A DNA stretch of 64,000 nucleotides from Parietaria judaica (Eukaryota > Streptophyta > Magnoliopsida > Rosales > Urticaceae), in the NCBI GenBank assembly GCA_954871525.1, contig OX940867.1, positions 13,741,343 to 13,805,342 on the forward strand, written 5' to 3'. The notes beneath the pieces were generated by a model that saw nothing but the letters and a program-made list of their open reading frames with translations, was not told the origin of the DNA and searched no databases. Below, in pieces: positions 22,471 through 33,293 of the stretch; position 1 is the stretch's first letter, and each line of letters starts with the position of its first letter. The position numbers and the translations under genes were made by a program.

Positions 22471-24297
22471 ATGGGAAGCAAGGAAACAGTGTTCATTGTT
22501 CGTCCTCCCGTTCTTGACGGAACTAACTACTCATATTGGAAGGCAAGGATGATAATCTTTATTCAAGCGGTTGATGGAAAAGCATGGCCTACATTGTTGA
22601 AAGGATGGAGTCCTCCAACAATGGAAGATACAGATGGAAAATATGTAGAAAAACCTGCAGAAGCTTGGACAACAGATGAACAAAACGCTGCTCTTGCAAA
22701 TTCGCGTGCTCTTAATGCCATTGTGTCCGCCATTGATGAAAATCAATTTAAACTCATATCAACCTGCAACTCAGCAAAGAAGGCTTGGGAAGCGCTTCAA
22801 AATCTTCACGAAGGAACGAGCTCTGTCCGGTCTTCAAAACTTCAAATGCTCGCATCCAAATTTGAAGACTTGAGAATGTCCGACGATGAAACCATATCCG
22901 ATTTCAATGGAAAAATCAGGGAGATTTCTAACCAAGCTTATCAACTCGGTAAAAATTATTCTAATGTTAAGCTTCTGCGTAAAACTCTCAGGTCACTCCC
23001 CGATAGATTTGAAGCTAAAGTGGCTGCCATTGAAGAAGCCAAGGACATCTCCAAGATGAGCTTTGATGAACTTATTGGCTCCCTCCAAACTTATGAAATG
23101 AATATGATTCAAAATTTTAGAGAAAAAAAGTTTTTGTCTAAAGGTAAAAGTATTAAATCTATCACTGACCTTGCCTTTGTCTCTAAGAATTTTGGCAGGA
23201 CGGTCAAGGTATTTGGAGACAATAACTCCTCATTCAATAGTCAATCAAGTCAGCCAAGAAAAGTGAACCGTGGGATACAATGTCGAGAATGTGAAGGTTT
23301 TGGACATATTCGATCGGAGTGTGCAAACACACTCAAGAAGCAAAAATTTAAGTCTTACAAATCTTCAAGCGATGATGATTCCAGTGATGATGAAGAAAGG
23401 GGCGCTATAAGTCATTATGTTGCTTTCACCTCGTCAATTGACCCAAAAGAAACAGTAAATAATGATGGTGCGGAATCTGATGTGGAAACTGACGATGTTA
23501 GAACATTATATCAGACAATGTTCAAGAAATGGATAGAGGTATGTGACTTGAACTTAAAACTAAAAACTGAAATTTCTCACATTACCTATGAGAATGAAGG
23601 TCACATTACCGAAGTGAAAGGCTTAAAAAATCAAGCTATATCTCTTGAAATTCAAATTGAGGAGAAGGATTCCAAAATCGACTATCTAGAAAGCCTTCTC
23701 TCAAAGTTCAAATCCGAAAAAATGGCTCTTGACGATATTCTCATCCAAGGAAAGGTAAATGGTGATCATTCAGGTATTGGATGCCCTCCCTTCCCTTTAT
23801 GTTCCTCTGATCAAAAGGCTATCAATTTCAAACCCAAAATCTTAAATAGTCAAAGATCAAACATGTGCTTAGGGTCTAAAATCGAATCTCATGTTAGAAC
23901 ATCTTGTATAACATCTACTGCAAAACATTCACATAACTTTTACAAAGCCTATCGGAGACCGATCGTTCAAAAAGTGAAAGTTTGTAGTTTTTGCAAATGT
24001 TCTGGTCACGTTGATTCCCAATGCAATAAGCTTTTCAAATGTCTCATGGAGGGAAGAAAAGTTCAGTTGAAGGATAATAAAAATGGAATGCCCAAAGTAT
24101 TAAATAGTGGAAAATTTAGAAGAGAATGGGTTCCAACAGGGCAAATCATATTTGATGATACAAAGAATATTAATGTCCTTGGTCTTTCAGAGCATGAAAA
24201 TGGAAAATATTTTTCTAACACTAATAGACAGGAAAGCATTCGCGGATCAACGAAGTATAGAGGGAATCTGCCGAAGTTTGATCGTCAATCTACATAA
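22471..24297 (+). CDS. Gag protein of a gag-only copia-type element, intact
   Basis: The 608-residue ORF has an ATG start 70 bases behind the primer site. The N-terminus (RPPVLDGTNYSYWKARM) and the middle (WEALQNLHEG, LQMLASKFEDLRM, ISNQAYQLGK, LRSLPDRFEAKVAAIEEA) match copia gag domains of the DUF4219/UBN2 type. There are two CCHC knuckles: CRECEGFGHIRSEC from residue 271 and CSFCKCSGHVDSQC from residue 505. Between them lie an acidic Ser/Asp stretch and a likely coiled coil (about residues 375-425). Gag would form the particle and package RNA. The frame ends in a stop with no protease behind it. The absence of stops or frameshifts in a young element suggests recent selection or activity. 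Confidence 0.9.
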   Translation: MGSKETVFIVRPPVLDGTNYSYWKARMIIFIQAVDGKAWPTLLKGWSPPTMEDTDGKYVEKPAEAWTTDEQNAALANSRALNAIVSAIDENQFKLISTCNSAKKAWEALQNLHEGTSSVRSSKLQMLASKFEDLRMSDDETISDFNGKIREISNQAYQLGKNYSNVKLLRKTLRSLPDRFEAKVAAIEEAKDISKMSFDELIGSLQTYEMNMIQNFREKKFLSKGKSIKSITDLAFVSKNFGRTVKVFGDNNSSFNSQSSQPRKVNRGIQCRECEGFGHIRSECANTLKKQKFKSYKSSSDDDSSDDEERGAISHYVAFTSSIDPKETVNNDGAESDVETDDVRTLYQTMFKKWIEVCDLNLKLKTEISHITYENEGHITEVKGLKNQAISLEIQIEEKDSKIDYLESLLSKFKSEKMALDDILIQGKVNGDHSGIGCPPFPLCSSDQKAINFKPKILNSQRSNMCLGSKIESHVRTSCITSTAKHSHNFYKAYRRPIVQKVKVCSFCKCSGHVDSQCNKLFKCLMEGRKVQLKDNKNGMPKVLNSGKFRREWVPTGQIIFDDTKNINVLGLSEHENGKYFSNTNRQESIRGSTKYRGNLPKFDRQST

Positions 24298-25430
24298 GCT
24301 ATTCTCTCATTTCCATTTATTTTTCTGTCATTTTATTTATGTTTCATTTTTTTGTGGTCATGTTTTATCTCTTGTTAATTCTTATGGTCAAATTTTCAAA
24401 AAAAAAAATCAGTTTCGGGAATTTTGTTCTATTTTGTGAAATTATGTCTCTCTTTTTTTAAATCCTCTCCATTTAACAGGTTTTGAAAGTTTTTATTTTG
24501 TAAATGCATTATTTTTTTCTCATGTCATTTTGCATTGATGATTACATTGTGGTCTTTCATTTGGTCTTTTAAAACCATAAATTTCTTCTAAGTTTTCTAG
24601 ATTTCGAAAGCTCTCATTTTTCTATCTTGATTGAATATGTGTGCTTGAGTTTCTTCATTACAAAGTTTAGTATCTCTCTTCAAACAAATTCATATTGGCT
24701 TTATACATTGATTGTGGCATATATGTTGTTCAAGTATCATATGAGAAATCAAAATATTAAGTGTGTATTCTCTTTTGGCGAATTTGCTTGTGAAACTCAC
24801 GTGTTAATTTTTTTCAGGGCTGCTATGAGAATATTCGTGTTTAGCCATTGTTTTTTTTTTCCTTCATGTTGGGGTTGTTTTTCAAGACAACATTCGTTCT
24901 CTGCTCATGCCTCCCCAGATTCTGCTTCAAAAGTTACATTGGATGTCTCATCATGCCTCCCCATTTACCTACTCTGGATGTTGCTTCTCATTTCTTTATT
25001 TGGATTCATCCTTGGTTATGCAATCCATTGTTAACTGCCTCTTGAGCATTGGAGGAACCGTTTTAGCTCCGCTGCCATCTCATCATTTCGTCTCAAATGG
25101 AAACTCTCCTTTGGCTGTATTGTGAAACAAAGGGGGAGAGTATTATGGTCAAGAAGAAGAAGAACAAGGTCAAAGTTAAGAACAATGCGATATATTTCAA
25201 AGGCAAAAATGTCTAAATACTTACAGCCGGTTATCAAAGTGATGTGGAGTTTCTGGTCTTCTCATGTTGCGCCATATGTGAAATCTTCTGGAAATTGTTG
25301 GGAATTCTATGTCAGATCTTATGTTACAACATCATATCTTATATGGCTCAGCATTCCCTGCATGGTTCTTCTATGATCTGTTAGATTTCATTATCCTCAT
25401 ATTGTTCCACAAAAAGCCAAAGGGGGAGTT
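24298..25430 (+). other. non-coding 3' interior of the gag-only element with two polypurine tracts
   Basis: AT-rich with no pol similarity. An ACAAAGGGGGAGAG tract is at 25127-25140 and a second, CAAAGGGGGAGTT, abuts the 3' LTR at 25418-25430. Both tracts are also present in copy 2 (minus strand, 33431-33446 and 33294-33306). Confidence 0.75.
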
Positions 25431-26217
25431 TGATGGATACACATGTTTTGTTATTAGCATGTTGTGGAACCAATTACTTTTTGTCTCTTATGGCAAAAGT
25501 TCTTATTCTTGGGTTTTGACCTTGGACTCCACTCTACTATTCTTGACTCAATATTTGGAGTAGTCTCACCTTGTCCTTTTACCTGATTTGGTAAAGCCTA
25601 GCAAAAAGGTTATCTTGTCCTTACTTGCTCATGTGAAGGCTAGAGAAAAGGTTGCCCATTTTACCCTCAAGAATTATATCGTTGGTGTTTTGGAAAGGGA
25701 AGAGAATGGTTTGGTGTGCAAAGGAGGACTCTTTTACCCTCTGTTGTTGACCGTTGTAGTACTGAAAGGAAAGAGAAGGCTTTCTCTTTTATATGCTCTT
25801 GGTCTCTTATGGAACTCATCTCCACACACTCTAGATTGAAGAAAACACTTTGAAAAATCCTTGGGAGAAGGTGGACGTCGTTCAAGCACTTGAAGGCTGA
25901 AGGGAGTTCGGTCAAGACGTTCTTGCAAGGGGATCTTGCAGCGTTAATCAATCGGAAGCCGGAGAAGAGCTGCGTTGTTCAACACGTTACAAGATTAAGG
26001 GGGAGCCTTTTTTATGTTTATTTAATATTGAATATTCATATTGTAACAATCTTCTGTAATGCTTTGGTTGATTAATCTGAGCCAGTGCTCCCCAGAGTAG
26101 ACTATCCAACAAGGGATTTTGCGAACTGGGTTACCAAAAATTCCCGTGTTCTGTTTATGTTTCGTTTCATGTTCTAACATCACGTATAACATAAACTGTG
26201 AGAAATCTGACTTTTCA
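25431..26217 (+). repeat. 3' LTR, gag-only element copy 1
   Basis: Begins TGATGGATACACAT, ends CTGACTTTTCA, and is followed by the TSD CATAT. Confidence 0.94.
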
Positions 26218-26790
26218 CATATCACAAAGACTTATAGGACGAAATTCATCAAAAGACTTACGATCTTTCACTTCCGGAATAAGCACAATAAAAGAGGAGT
26301 TATTGTAGTAGTTGGGCACTTGACAAGCTCACATGGCTATGGCTTCACACATTAAACACTGATTGGGATCCTCCTATTCTCCAAGAAAGCTCATTGACAT
26401 TTACATGTTTGCATGAATAATTCACAACATGCCAAGCAAGGTTTCACATTGCTCAATTTGATTATGTTCACTTCCATTGGGTCACACTTTCTGCTGGTAA
26501 TCCCATCTCTAAACCTGTTATGGTTTTAATTATAGACGAAATAGCTTTACAACTATTTCGTCTATAATTAAAACCATAACAGGTTTAGAATGCACCTTGC
26601 TCGGGAAAATGATATTACTCATGACCAGAAACAACTTATCCACAATAAGTTTTGAGAAGACTTTGTATATCATATTGCAAAGACTTATAGGACGAAATTC
26701 GTCAAAAGACTTATCATCTTCTTTTGGAGTAAGTACAATAAAAGAGGAGTTATTGTAGTAGTTGGGCACTTGACAAGCTCACATGGCTAT
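26218..26790 (-). pseudogene. LINE copy I, reverse transcriptase N-terminal part, with internal rearrangement
   Basis: LINE sequence resumes after the gag-only element. 26769-26590 encodes on the minus strand NNSSFIVLTPKEDD and FDEFRPISLCNMIYKVFSKL, the conserved finger region of LINE RT. The same segment appears earlier, at 26223-26350, so part of the LINE is duplicated here. A perfect palindrome (26509-26588) sits at the junction of the two copies. Confidence 0.75.
26509..26588. repeat. perfect palindrome, 36-bp arms, 8-bp spacer
   Basis: Left arm 26509-26544 (starts CTAAACCTGTTATGG) and right arm 26553-26588 are perfect reverse complements around the spacer CTTTACAA. The arm sequence is LINE sequence also found once at 27299-27325 and 63350-63375, so this is a local inverted duplication. 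Confidence 0.95.
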
Positions 26791-26792
26791 GG

Positions 26793-27277
26793 CTCAACCC
26801 CTAGCAGAGATCTCCCCACCAGCGATTTTCCCACCAGGAACCTCCCCACCAGAGCTTCCCTAGCAGAGAAGGGCCCAAGCAGAAGAGCCCCTACCCGGAA
26901 TGCAGCGGGCATAAATGGACCCTAGCAGCCCAGCTAGCAGGGATACACGACCAGAAGTCAGCGGAACCCATTCTAGAAGGTGCCAAACTCGAGGAGCAAG
27001 TTTGGGGATTTGATTTGATTCGGTTTCCTGATTCTATTAGGATTCGAATGTAAATATAGAAGATTTGATTAAGTTTATTTTAGGAAGTTTAGCAAGGGTT
27101 TCGTTTTCTGGTCCCCTATAATTACTAGTGTTAGTGTTTATTTTTGTAATTCCTCCTTTGTATTTTTGCATTCGACATTTACCAGAGAAAATTCTCCCAA
27201 ACTTTTTTTCTTTCTCTTTGTTTCTTGTTCTTCATTATTATTTTGTTGCAGATCTATTTCATTGGAACCAACAGTTT
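26793..27277 (+). repeat. LTR fragment, copia-like, left end lost
   Basis: It interrupts LINE sequence. The left half is rich in CTAGCAG/CCCCACCAG motifs. The right half has the copia-LTR order seen in element A (AT-rich promoter region, T-rich R/U5, TTGCAGATC) and ends CATTGGAACCAACA before LINE sequence resumes (TTTCTGCCGGCAATCCC). No target duplication could be shown; about 140 bp of LINE sequence is missing to its left. Confidence 0.5.
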
Positions 27278-27720
27278 CTGCCGGCAATCCCATCTCTAAA
27301 CCTGCTATGGTTTCAATTATAGACGAATGATATCCGGGTACACTCGACTAGTATTCTGACATTATCCGTCAGAATCGAACATGATATGTACAACATCCCA
27401 AGTATCACATTTACCAATAAATCATCCCTTTAGTTATATGTATATCTATAACATGTACTTACAAATTGTGATCCTAAAGACTCTAATTATTTAGGAAAAA
27501 GGGGATTGGATTTTGTTGGACTTTTGATTATTTTTTTTAATGCACCCCGGTTATTTGGGCTATATACAAAGCCAATGTCCATTCTTTCCCAGTCCCGTTT
27601 CGAAATGCCCTATTTTTTTAAAGATCAGGAATTTGGCCGGGACCAAGTCAACTCCTGCTTGCAGGTTTTTGAAAATATTCTTCATAAATTAGTGAAGTAA
27701 AGGTAAAAAACAGTTATTTA
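27278..27720. repeat. repeat block shared with 63326-63730
   Basis: It contains CCCATCTCTAAACCTGC, ATCCGGGTACACTCGAC and CCAGTCCCGTTTCGAAATGC in the same order as 63326-63730, with small indels. No coding region seen. It is probably part of the LINE-associated repeat. Confidence 0.65.
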
Positions 27721-28196
27721 TTTATATGGATTAAAAATTGTTCAAAAAACCAACTCAAAATAAATACATTTACATTAAACAATAAAACATAGTTCAACCT
27801 TCAAATATAAGTCAGTTTAGGAAGGTTAAACAAAACTTTAAAATTATTATTTCTTAAATAATACCAACGATGTCGGAAAAAAAATTGTGAAGGATAACAG
27901 ATTTGGACTTTTATGTTTTGCTTCCTCAATCTCTTGCAATCTGTTGAAGTTCTAGACTTCATTGAAGCTTGAAGAAAGAAGAGTTACAAAATGATAATTG
28001 TGACAAACTGTGGTATATTTATAATAACACACGGCTCAAAACATAAAACACAAAATTACGACCATAGTACCCACTCTAATCCTATACATTAAAGAACCTA
28101 ATCTTAACTAAAACTACCTTGACATTTTTAAACAGAAATCCTAAATCTAACACAATCAAACAAAAAAATTATCGGGAAACAGATCATACAACACGA
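27721..28196. other. 3' flank of the DUF247 gene
   Basis: AT-rich, no coding region. By position it holds the 3' untranslated region and poly(A) region of the minus-strand DUF247 gene; no single signal could be chosen. Confidence 0.4.
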
Positions 28197-29510
28197 TCAC
28201 GTAATTACGGTGAACAAGGTTTGCAAGAAGGTTAAGACAAGAAGCAGCGCTGCAGCGATGAGGGAAATGAGCATCCACGGGTGGCGGAAATAGTCGTGCA
28301 TGAGCACCGTGCGATGCCGGGGCCAACTTCGCTTGCAAAACTCGTTGACTTCCTGGATCAACGGATCGTAGTACATTTCCTTGACGCAGGTGTCGTCATA
28401 GAGGTTGTTGAAGAATTTGGTGGCGTCATCAATGTTCAGCCAATTTTTGATGACTTTTCTCTTCGTCAGTAACTCCATGTCTGCTTCTTTGTTGATGAGG
28501 TTGTCCATTAGTATGGCGTAGGATGTAACGATGCTTCGGTAGTTCGGGCAGCACTGCTCCAAGCAGATGAGGTTGCGCAGCATCGTCTCCGTCGTCTCGT
28601 GGATCAACAGCTGCGGTATCTTCAGCACACCTTCTTTGAGAAACTCAGCGTCCAGAATGCTCAACGACGAGCCACAGCGGAATTCAATCCCCGCCTCTCG
28701 CAATCTCGTGGCTGACGGAATAGGTTGCCATTTATATCTTATATTTTCATGCACTCTAGAATTATTGACCAGCAAGTTCCTCAAAAGGTCTAGAATGTGC
28801 TTGCTTCCCCGTAGGCTCTGGATGAGGGCTTCCGGTTCTGCCGATGGCGGTTCCTCTTGGAGTAATTTGCTGAAGAAATCAACCACAAGCTGAGCAAGGG
28901 ACGGTTCGTTGCCGTTTGTTGGTTTGGTAATATCGAAGAGAGGCTGAAGAACTATCCATGGGATTTGGTTCTCCAGCACTATCAGGTCATGGTAGAGATA
29001 CTGGAGCATACAAGACATAGAGAACACCGGATCGTCTTGAGACACGGGAGCAGAACCTTCGGAAGAAAACTTTCGGAAGAGCTCGACGAGGAAGCAGCCG
29101 TCGAAAACAAGTACCTGCACGAACTCCTTCTCGCAGAGGCTCAGGTTCTCTGCGTAGCATTCGCGGGCGTCTTTCTGGATTGCCATGACGGCCTCCGTGA
29201 GAGCAATCAACTTCGCGTCGGGACTGGTGCCTTCCATGCTCCGCCAGGGTCGAGAGATGAGTTCCTGCAGGTATTGATACTTGATCTTCTGCGTGGCCTG
29301 GATGAGAGGAAGCTTATTGTAGTGGTAGGGGCCTATGGAGAAGCCGTGTGGGATGTACGCCTGCGGGTTGTGCCTCGTCAGGATGGACGGCGCCCTGAAG
29401 ATGCAGCATTCTGGCTGCATGAATAATGACTGCTTTGACAGAGTCTCGGCCATCTCCTTGGCTAGTACCCTCACGTCGATCTTCAAGTCGTCATTTCCTT
29501 GAGACGCCAT
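28197..29510 (-). CDS. DUF247 protein (plant-specific membrane-anchored family)
   Basis: An intact single-exon gene of 437 codons ending TGA. The frame opens 33 bases earlier with TTG; the first ATG is at 29510 (MASQGNDDLKIDVRVLAKEM). All family landmarks are present in order: CIFRAPS near residue 36, PHGFSIGPYHY, FVQVLVFDGCFLVELF, HDLIVLENQIPWIVLQPLFDI, ATRLREAGIEFR, LKIPQLLIHETTETMLRNLI, YAILMDNLI. The C-terminal hydrophobic segment (PWMLISLIAAALLLVLTFLQ, about residues 411-433) is the usual membrane anchor. PF03140 is a large plant family of unknown biochemistry; some grass members act in self-incompatibility, which cannot be inferred here. It is the only host gene recognised in the window, and retroelements lie on both sides. 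Confidence 0.95.
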   Translation of the reverse strand: MASQGNDDLKIDVRVLAKEMAETLSKQSLFMQPECCIFRAPSILTRHNPQAYIPHGFSIGPYHYNKLPLIQATQKIKYQYLQELISRPWRSMEGTSPDAKLIALTEAVMAIQKDARECYAENLSLCEKEFVQVLVFDGCFLVELFRKFSSEGSAPVSQDDPVFSMSCMLQYLYHDLIVLENQIPWIVLQPLFDITKPTNGNEPSLAQLVVDFFSKLLQEEPPSAEPEALIQSLRGSKHILDLLRNLLVNNSRVHENIRYKWQPIPSATRLREAGIEFRCGSSLSILDAEFLKEGVLKIPQLLIHETTETMLRNLICLEQCCPNYRSIVTSYAILMDNLINKEADMELLTKRKVIKNWLNIDDATKFFNNLYDDTCVKEMYYDPLIQEVNEFCKRSWPRHRTVLMHDYFRHPWMLISLIAAALLLVLTFLQTLFTVIT

Positions 29511-29576
29511 TTGACGTATCAGTTCCGGATATGAAATTCTCAACGGGATGAGAGTGAGATTATAAATCTGATATAC

Positions 29577-29584
29577 AATTTATA
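29577..29584 (-). promoter_or_regulatory. possible TATA box of the DUF247 gene
   Basis: On the minus strand TATAAATT lies about 67-74 bases before the ATG, a plausible distance for a TATA box with a short leader. Inference from position only. Confidence 0.4.
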
Positions 29585-32504
29585 CAGCTTTGTGATTCAA
29601 ATATTACAAATGCGTGTATATTTATAGAAAATATAAAGAGAAGCTACTGCTACATCCCACCTAAATAGAAAATTACTACGAAAGGCTGTTAAATTGTAAC
29701 ATAATTACATTTGCCGTTGACTACCTAAATTACTACCCAACTACTTTAACATAACAGGAAAAATAATCTCTAAAAGACCACTATCATTGCATACTCTTAT
29801 TTTTCTCTCCCTTCAGGTGACATTCACACTTGTCGTTGTGAGGGACCACTTCAAAAGATTTCTTTGTCTGTTTCCGTGTCTCTCTTCGCTGGTGGGACTA
29901 TGATCGTGCTCAGATGCACCCGATGTTTGTGTCCGCTAACCCGTCGTTGTCACCGATCGACCACCAAGAAAATGTCCTTCAACCGCTATTATAAGCGTTT
30001 ATATGGCTTTTTTAGGGTTAAATAATAAATTTATTCTAGTATTTCACTAGGCACTGGGGTTAGCATCACCGACTTCGGAGTTGTTAACTCCGACATCGAT
30101 CATGCTAACCCCAAAGTCGATGATAACAAGATCTCAGACGTCGATGTTGACAACCCTGAAATTGCGGATGCTGACCCAGAAGTCGGGGCTAGAATTACAA
30201 ACGTCAAGGTTAGTATCCCGACATCGGGGTTGGTTTACAACCCCGATATTTTAAGTAGGTTTGCAAACCCGAACCTCGATTATTATTTTAGATTGCTCCA
30301 GAACACAAACTTCAATTTTGTTTTTGGTTTATTGCATTATCAGACAACGACTTACGAAGGCTTTGGTTAATGTACCACTAAGTACTTTAAAGTTTACGAT
30401 TTATTCCAAAAACTTTTTTATCTCGGAAAAAATACCAAAATTGCAAAAAACATCATTCCATAATTTCCAACGGTTAGTCAACCAACTATCTCTCTCTCTC
30501 TTTGTGCGCGTTTATACATGCATTTACTAATTTAAAATTGATAATTATCTAGGTTTTACCAGGTCCTGACACTCGTTTTCGAAAAAATTGTTAAACAAAC
30601 CGATAATGGGACATAATAACTGAAGTATAATTAACTCTTAGTTTACGGTTCCGGATTCAAGTCCCGGTTTCATCCGTACTTACTATATAATAAATATGAT
30701 TAATTTTTATAATCTTTGGGGTTAATTAATGATATGTCTAATTCTATCAAAGGAAATCATTGCTATCAAACAGCTGTCTTGTTGTTGACAAACACAACTA
30801 AAAACAAAATGAGCTAAATTTCTAGTTTTTTATATTAGAAAAATAAGAGATGTAAATATATATAGATATTTTTCTATTTCGATGATTACTACTTGTATTA
30901 AATTACGAATGATTTTCTTAGATGAGATAACTGTAGATCATATTTAATTAGATTTTTTTTGTAAGGTTAAAAACTTGAAGCCTTTATACTTTATTGCAAA
31001 ATTATATTATTTTGGACTTGCAAAATTATATTAAATTTATATTATTGCAAAATTAATATAAATTTAATATAAAAATGGATTATTTTGGACTTGACTCTGT
31101 AAAAATATGTAAGGAATATGGTTTTAAGTTTGTATAACTTAGATATGCCCGTATTTATTTATTTTTTTCTTTTTTATGTGGGGCTATAGGCTTGTGCTGA
31201 CTTTCCATAGTTTTAGGGCCAATATGGTAAAGGCGTCAATCCGTTGAAGAGATTGTTTCTTGTTCTGCTTTCAAATGAAAGACATTTTGTTGTTGGCAGT
31301 AAATTATTCGGAAATTAGCCACTCTGGTAAATAAATTCCCGTTTAGTTAATTATTTTTTCTTTTAAGTCTCAGGACGGGTAACCGTAGGAGACTCGGATT
31401 TGCTGATTCATTATTCTTGTCAAGAAAATTAGAGAGTTATGTTGTCTGAGTTGATCTATTGATATTAAGATTGGGCAAGTTTAGCTGAAATAGTCCCACA
31501 AGTGAACATTGAATTGCTCTTTCGAAACAAAAACATTAAATTGAAAGTGATTGCCTTGGGCAAGTGGTCCTTCCATTCAACACCTTATTTATTATAATTA
31601 GTCAATAACTATACGAATAACTAGACTTTTCAAAGTCCGCTTCAATTGAATTGTATAACTTGCCCATGGGTCAAATAATATCACCACGAAATGGAACCAA
31701 AAGTTAATAATCACCATTGATCAATGGTAAGCTTCTCACATTATAAAATATAATCCAGTCAATAACCAAGGTGAACAACATGACACGAAGGAGAGTTACG
31801 ACCTTGATGCGATATAGAAGACACATGCACCAACAAGCACGAAATAATCCTATACTCGCCACTGAGTAAATCGCCTGAAAGAGGGACAGGGGACAGGGAG
31901 GCTCAGGAGGGAAACCATTTCCAATTCTCTTTACCAAGCCTTTATTAGTTCCAGGTTCAAACCGTAATTATCGTTGTGTTAATAACCTACCATTTTATTA
32001 ATTACATTCATTTCTTTAAATGTTAACCTATTTATCCGGTTCAATCATCATTAAAACGTTGGTTTCTACGTTCGTTTTAAAGTGCGAGAAAATGTACCTT
32101 ACCTGGAAATTCAGACGTTCACTATGACGAATGACTTTCCAAACGAAGAAAAACACGACAACTCCGAACATCACTTGACTTGGAAAAGTCTTGAAGACAA
32201 TTTTAGAATCATAGATTTGGAAAGGTCTACTACACCTCGAGGAAAACACTACATAGGCTAATAGAATCGAAATATGGGCCTAGAGAAATGCATGGCTTGA
32301 AACCGATCAAAATAAATTTAGACCACTCATTAAATGCCTGAATGAATATGATATAAGACTGACTAAGAGTTAACTATCAAGAATATGATACAACATTGTG
32401 ACAGACGATCAATCCAACAAAGAGCATATCAGATCACAAAACTAAACATGTTAATCTTAAACAATATAGTGTCATATATATTAGAGTCAACTATTCTACA
32501 AAAT
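29585..32504. other. intergenic, no gene seen
   Basis: Mostly AT-rich. 30045-30245 holds degenerate repeats of the type ACCCCGA/GTCGATG and GGGGTTAGCATC. 30640-30680 contains GGATTCAAGTCCCGG, which resembles a Pol III B box and could be a SINE remnant, but no A box or boundaries were found. No coding frame carries a recognisable domain. Confidence 0.5.
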
Positions 32505-33293
32505 TGTAAAAGTCAATTCTCATAGTTTATGTTATATATGATGTTAGAACCTAATTTTAAACATAAACAGAACACAGGATTTTTTTGGTAACCCAGTTCG
32601 CAAAATCCCATGTTGGATAATCTACTCTGGGGAGCACTAGCTCAGATTAACCAACCAAAGCATTATAGAAGATTGTTACAATATGAATATTCAATATTAA
32701 ATAAACATAAAAAATGCCTCCCCTTAATGTTGTAAGGTGCTGAACAACACAGCTCTTCTTCAGCTTCCCATTGATTAACACTACAAGATCCCCTTGCAAG
32801 AACGTCTTGACCGAACTCCCTTCAGCCTTCAAGTGCTTGAACGACGTCCACCTTTTCCCAAGGATTTTTCAAAGAGTCTTCTTCAATGTAGAGTATGAGG
32901 AGATAAAGTTTCATATCAGACCAAGAGCAGATAAAAGAGAAGTCCTTCTATTTCCTTGCAGCACTACAACGGTCAACAACAGACGGTAAAAGAGTCCACC
33001 TTTGCACACCAAACCTTTATCTTCCCTTTCTAGAAAACCATCGGTAGAATTCTTGAGGGTAAAATGGGCAAACTTGTTTCTAGCTTTCACATGAGCAAGT
33101 CAGGGCAAGACACCCTTTTTGCTAGCCTTTACCAAAGCCAGTAAAAGGAAAAGGTGAGACTACTCCAGATATTAAGTCAAAAGGAGTAGAGTGGAGTCCA
33201 AGGTCAAAGCCCATCAATAAGAACTTTTTCCATAATAGAAAAAAAGTAATTTGTTCAACAAACATGCCAACAACAAGAAACGTGTATTCATCA
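32505..33293 (-). repeat. 3' LTR (left), gag-only copy 2
   Basis: Plus-strand ends are TGTAAAAGTCAATTC and CGTGTATTCATCA. It is followed on the right by the complement of the polypurine tract (AACTCCCTTTTTGG). Confidence 0.85.

Larger units (their letters stand above)
21600..26217 (+). mobile_element. complete gag-only copia-type (SIRE-like) retrotransposon, copy 1
   Basis: The 4618-bp element has 787-bp LTRs that differ at about 8 positions by eye (1%), TSD CATAT (21595-21599, 26218-26222), an initiator Met tRNA primer site and polypurine tracts. The only coding region is an intact 608-codon gag; protease, integrase, RT and RNase H are absent. Gag resembles that of SIRE/Maximus-type copia elements (inference from motifs). 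The arrangement fits the plant class called TR-GAG, mobile only with pol supplied by another element. A second copy lies at 32505-37098. It is inserted in a LINE. Confidence 0.93.

Noticed and set aside
28965..29426. Plus-strand 153-codon frame in the DUF247 gene
   Set aside because: Antisense shadow; the minus strand carries all DUF247 motifs.
30045..30060. CACTAGGCACTGGGG as the end of a second CACTA element
   Set aside because: No matching inverted end (CCCAGTGCCTAGTG) or 3-bp duplication found downstream.
30595..30700. Possible tRNA-derived SINE (GGATTCAAGTCCCGG like a B box)
   Set aside because: No A box at the right distance, no tail, no target duplication found.
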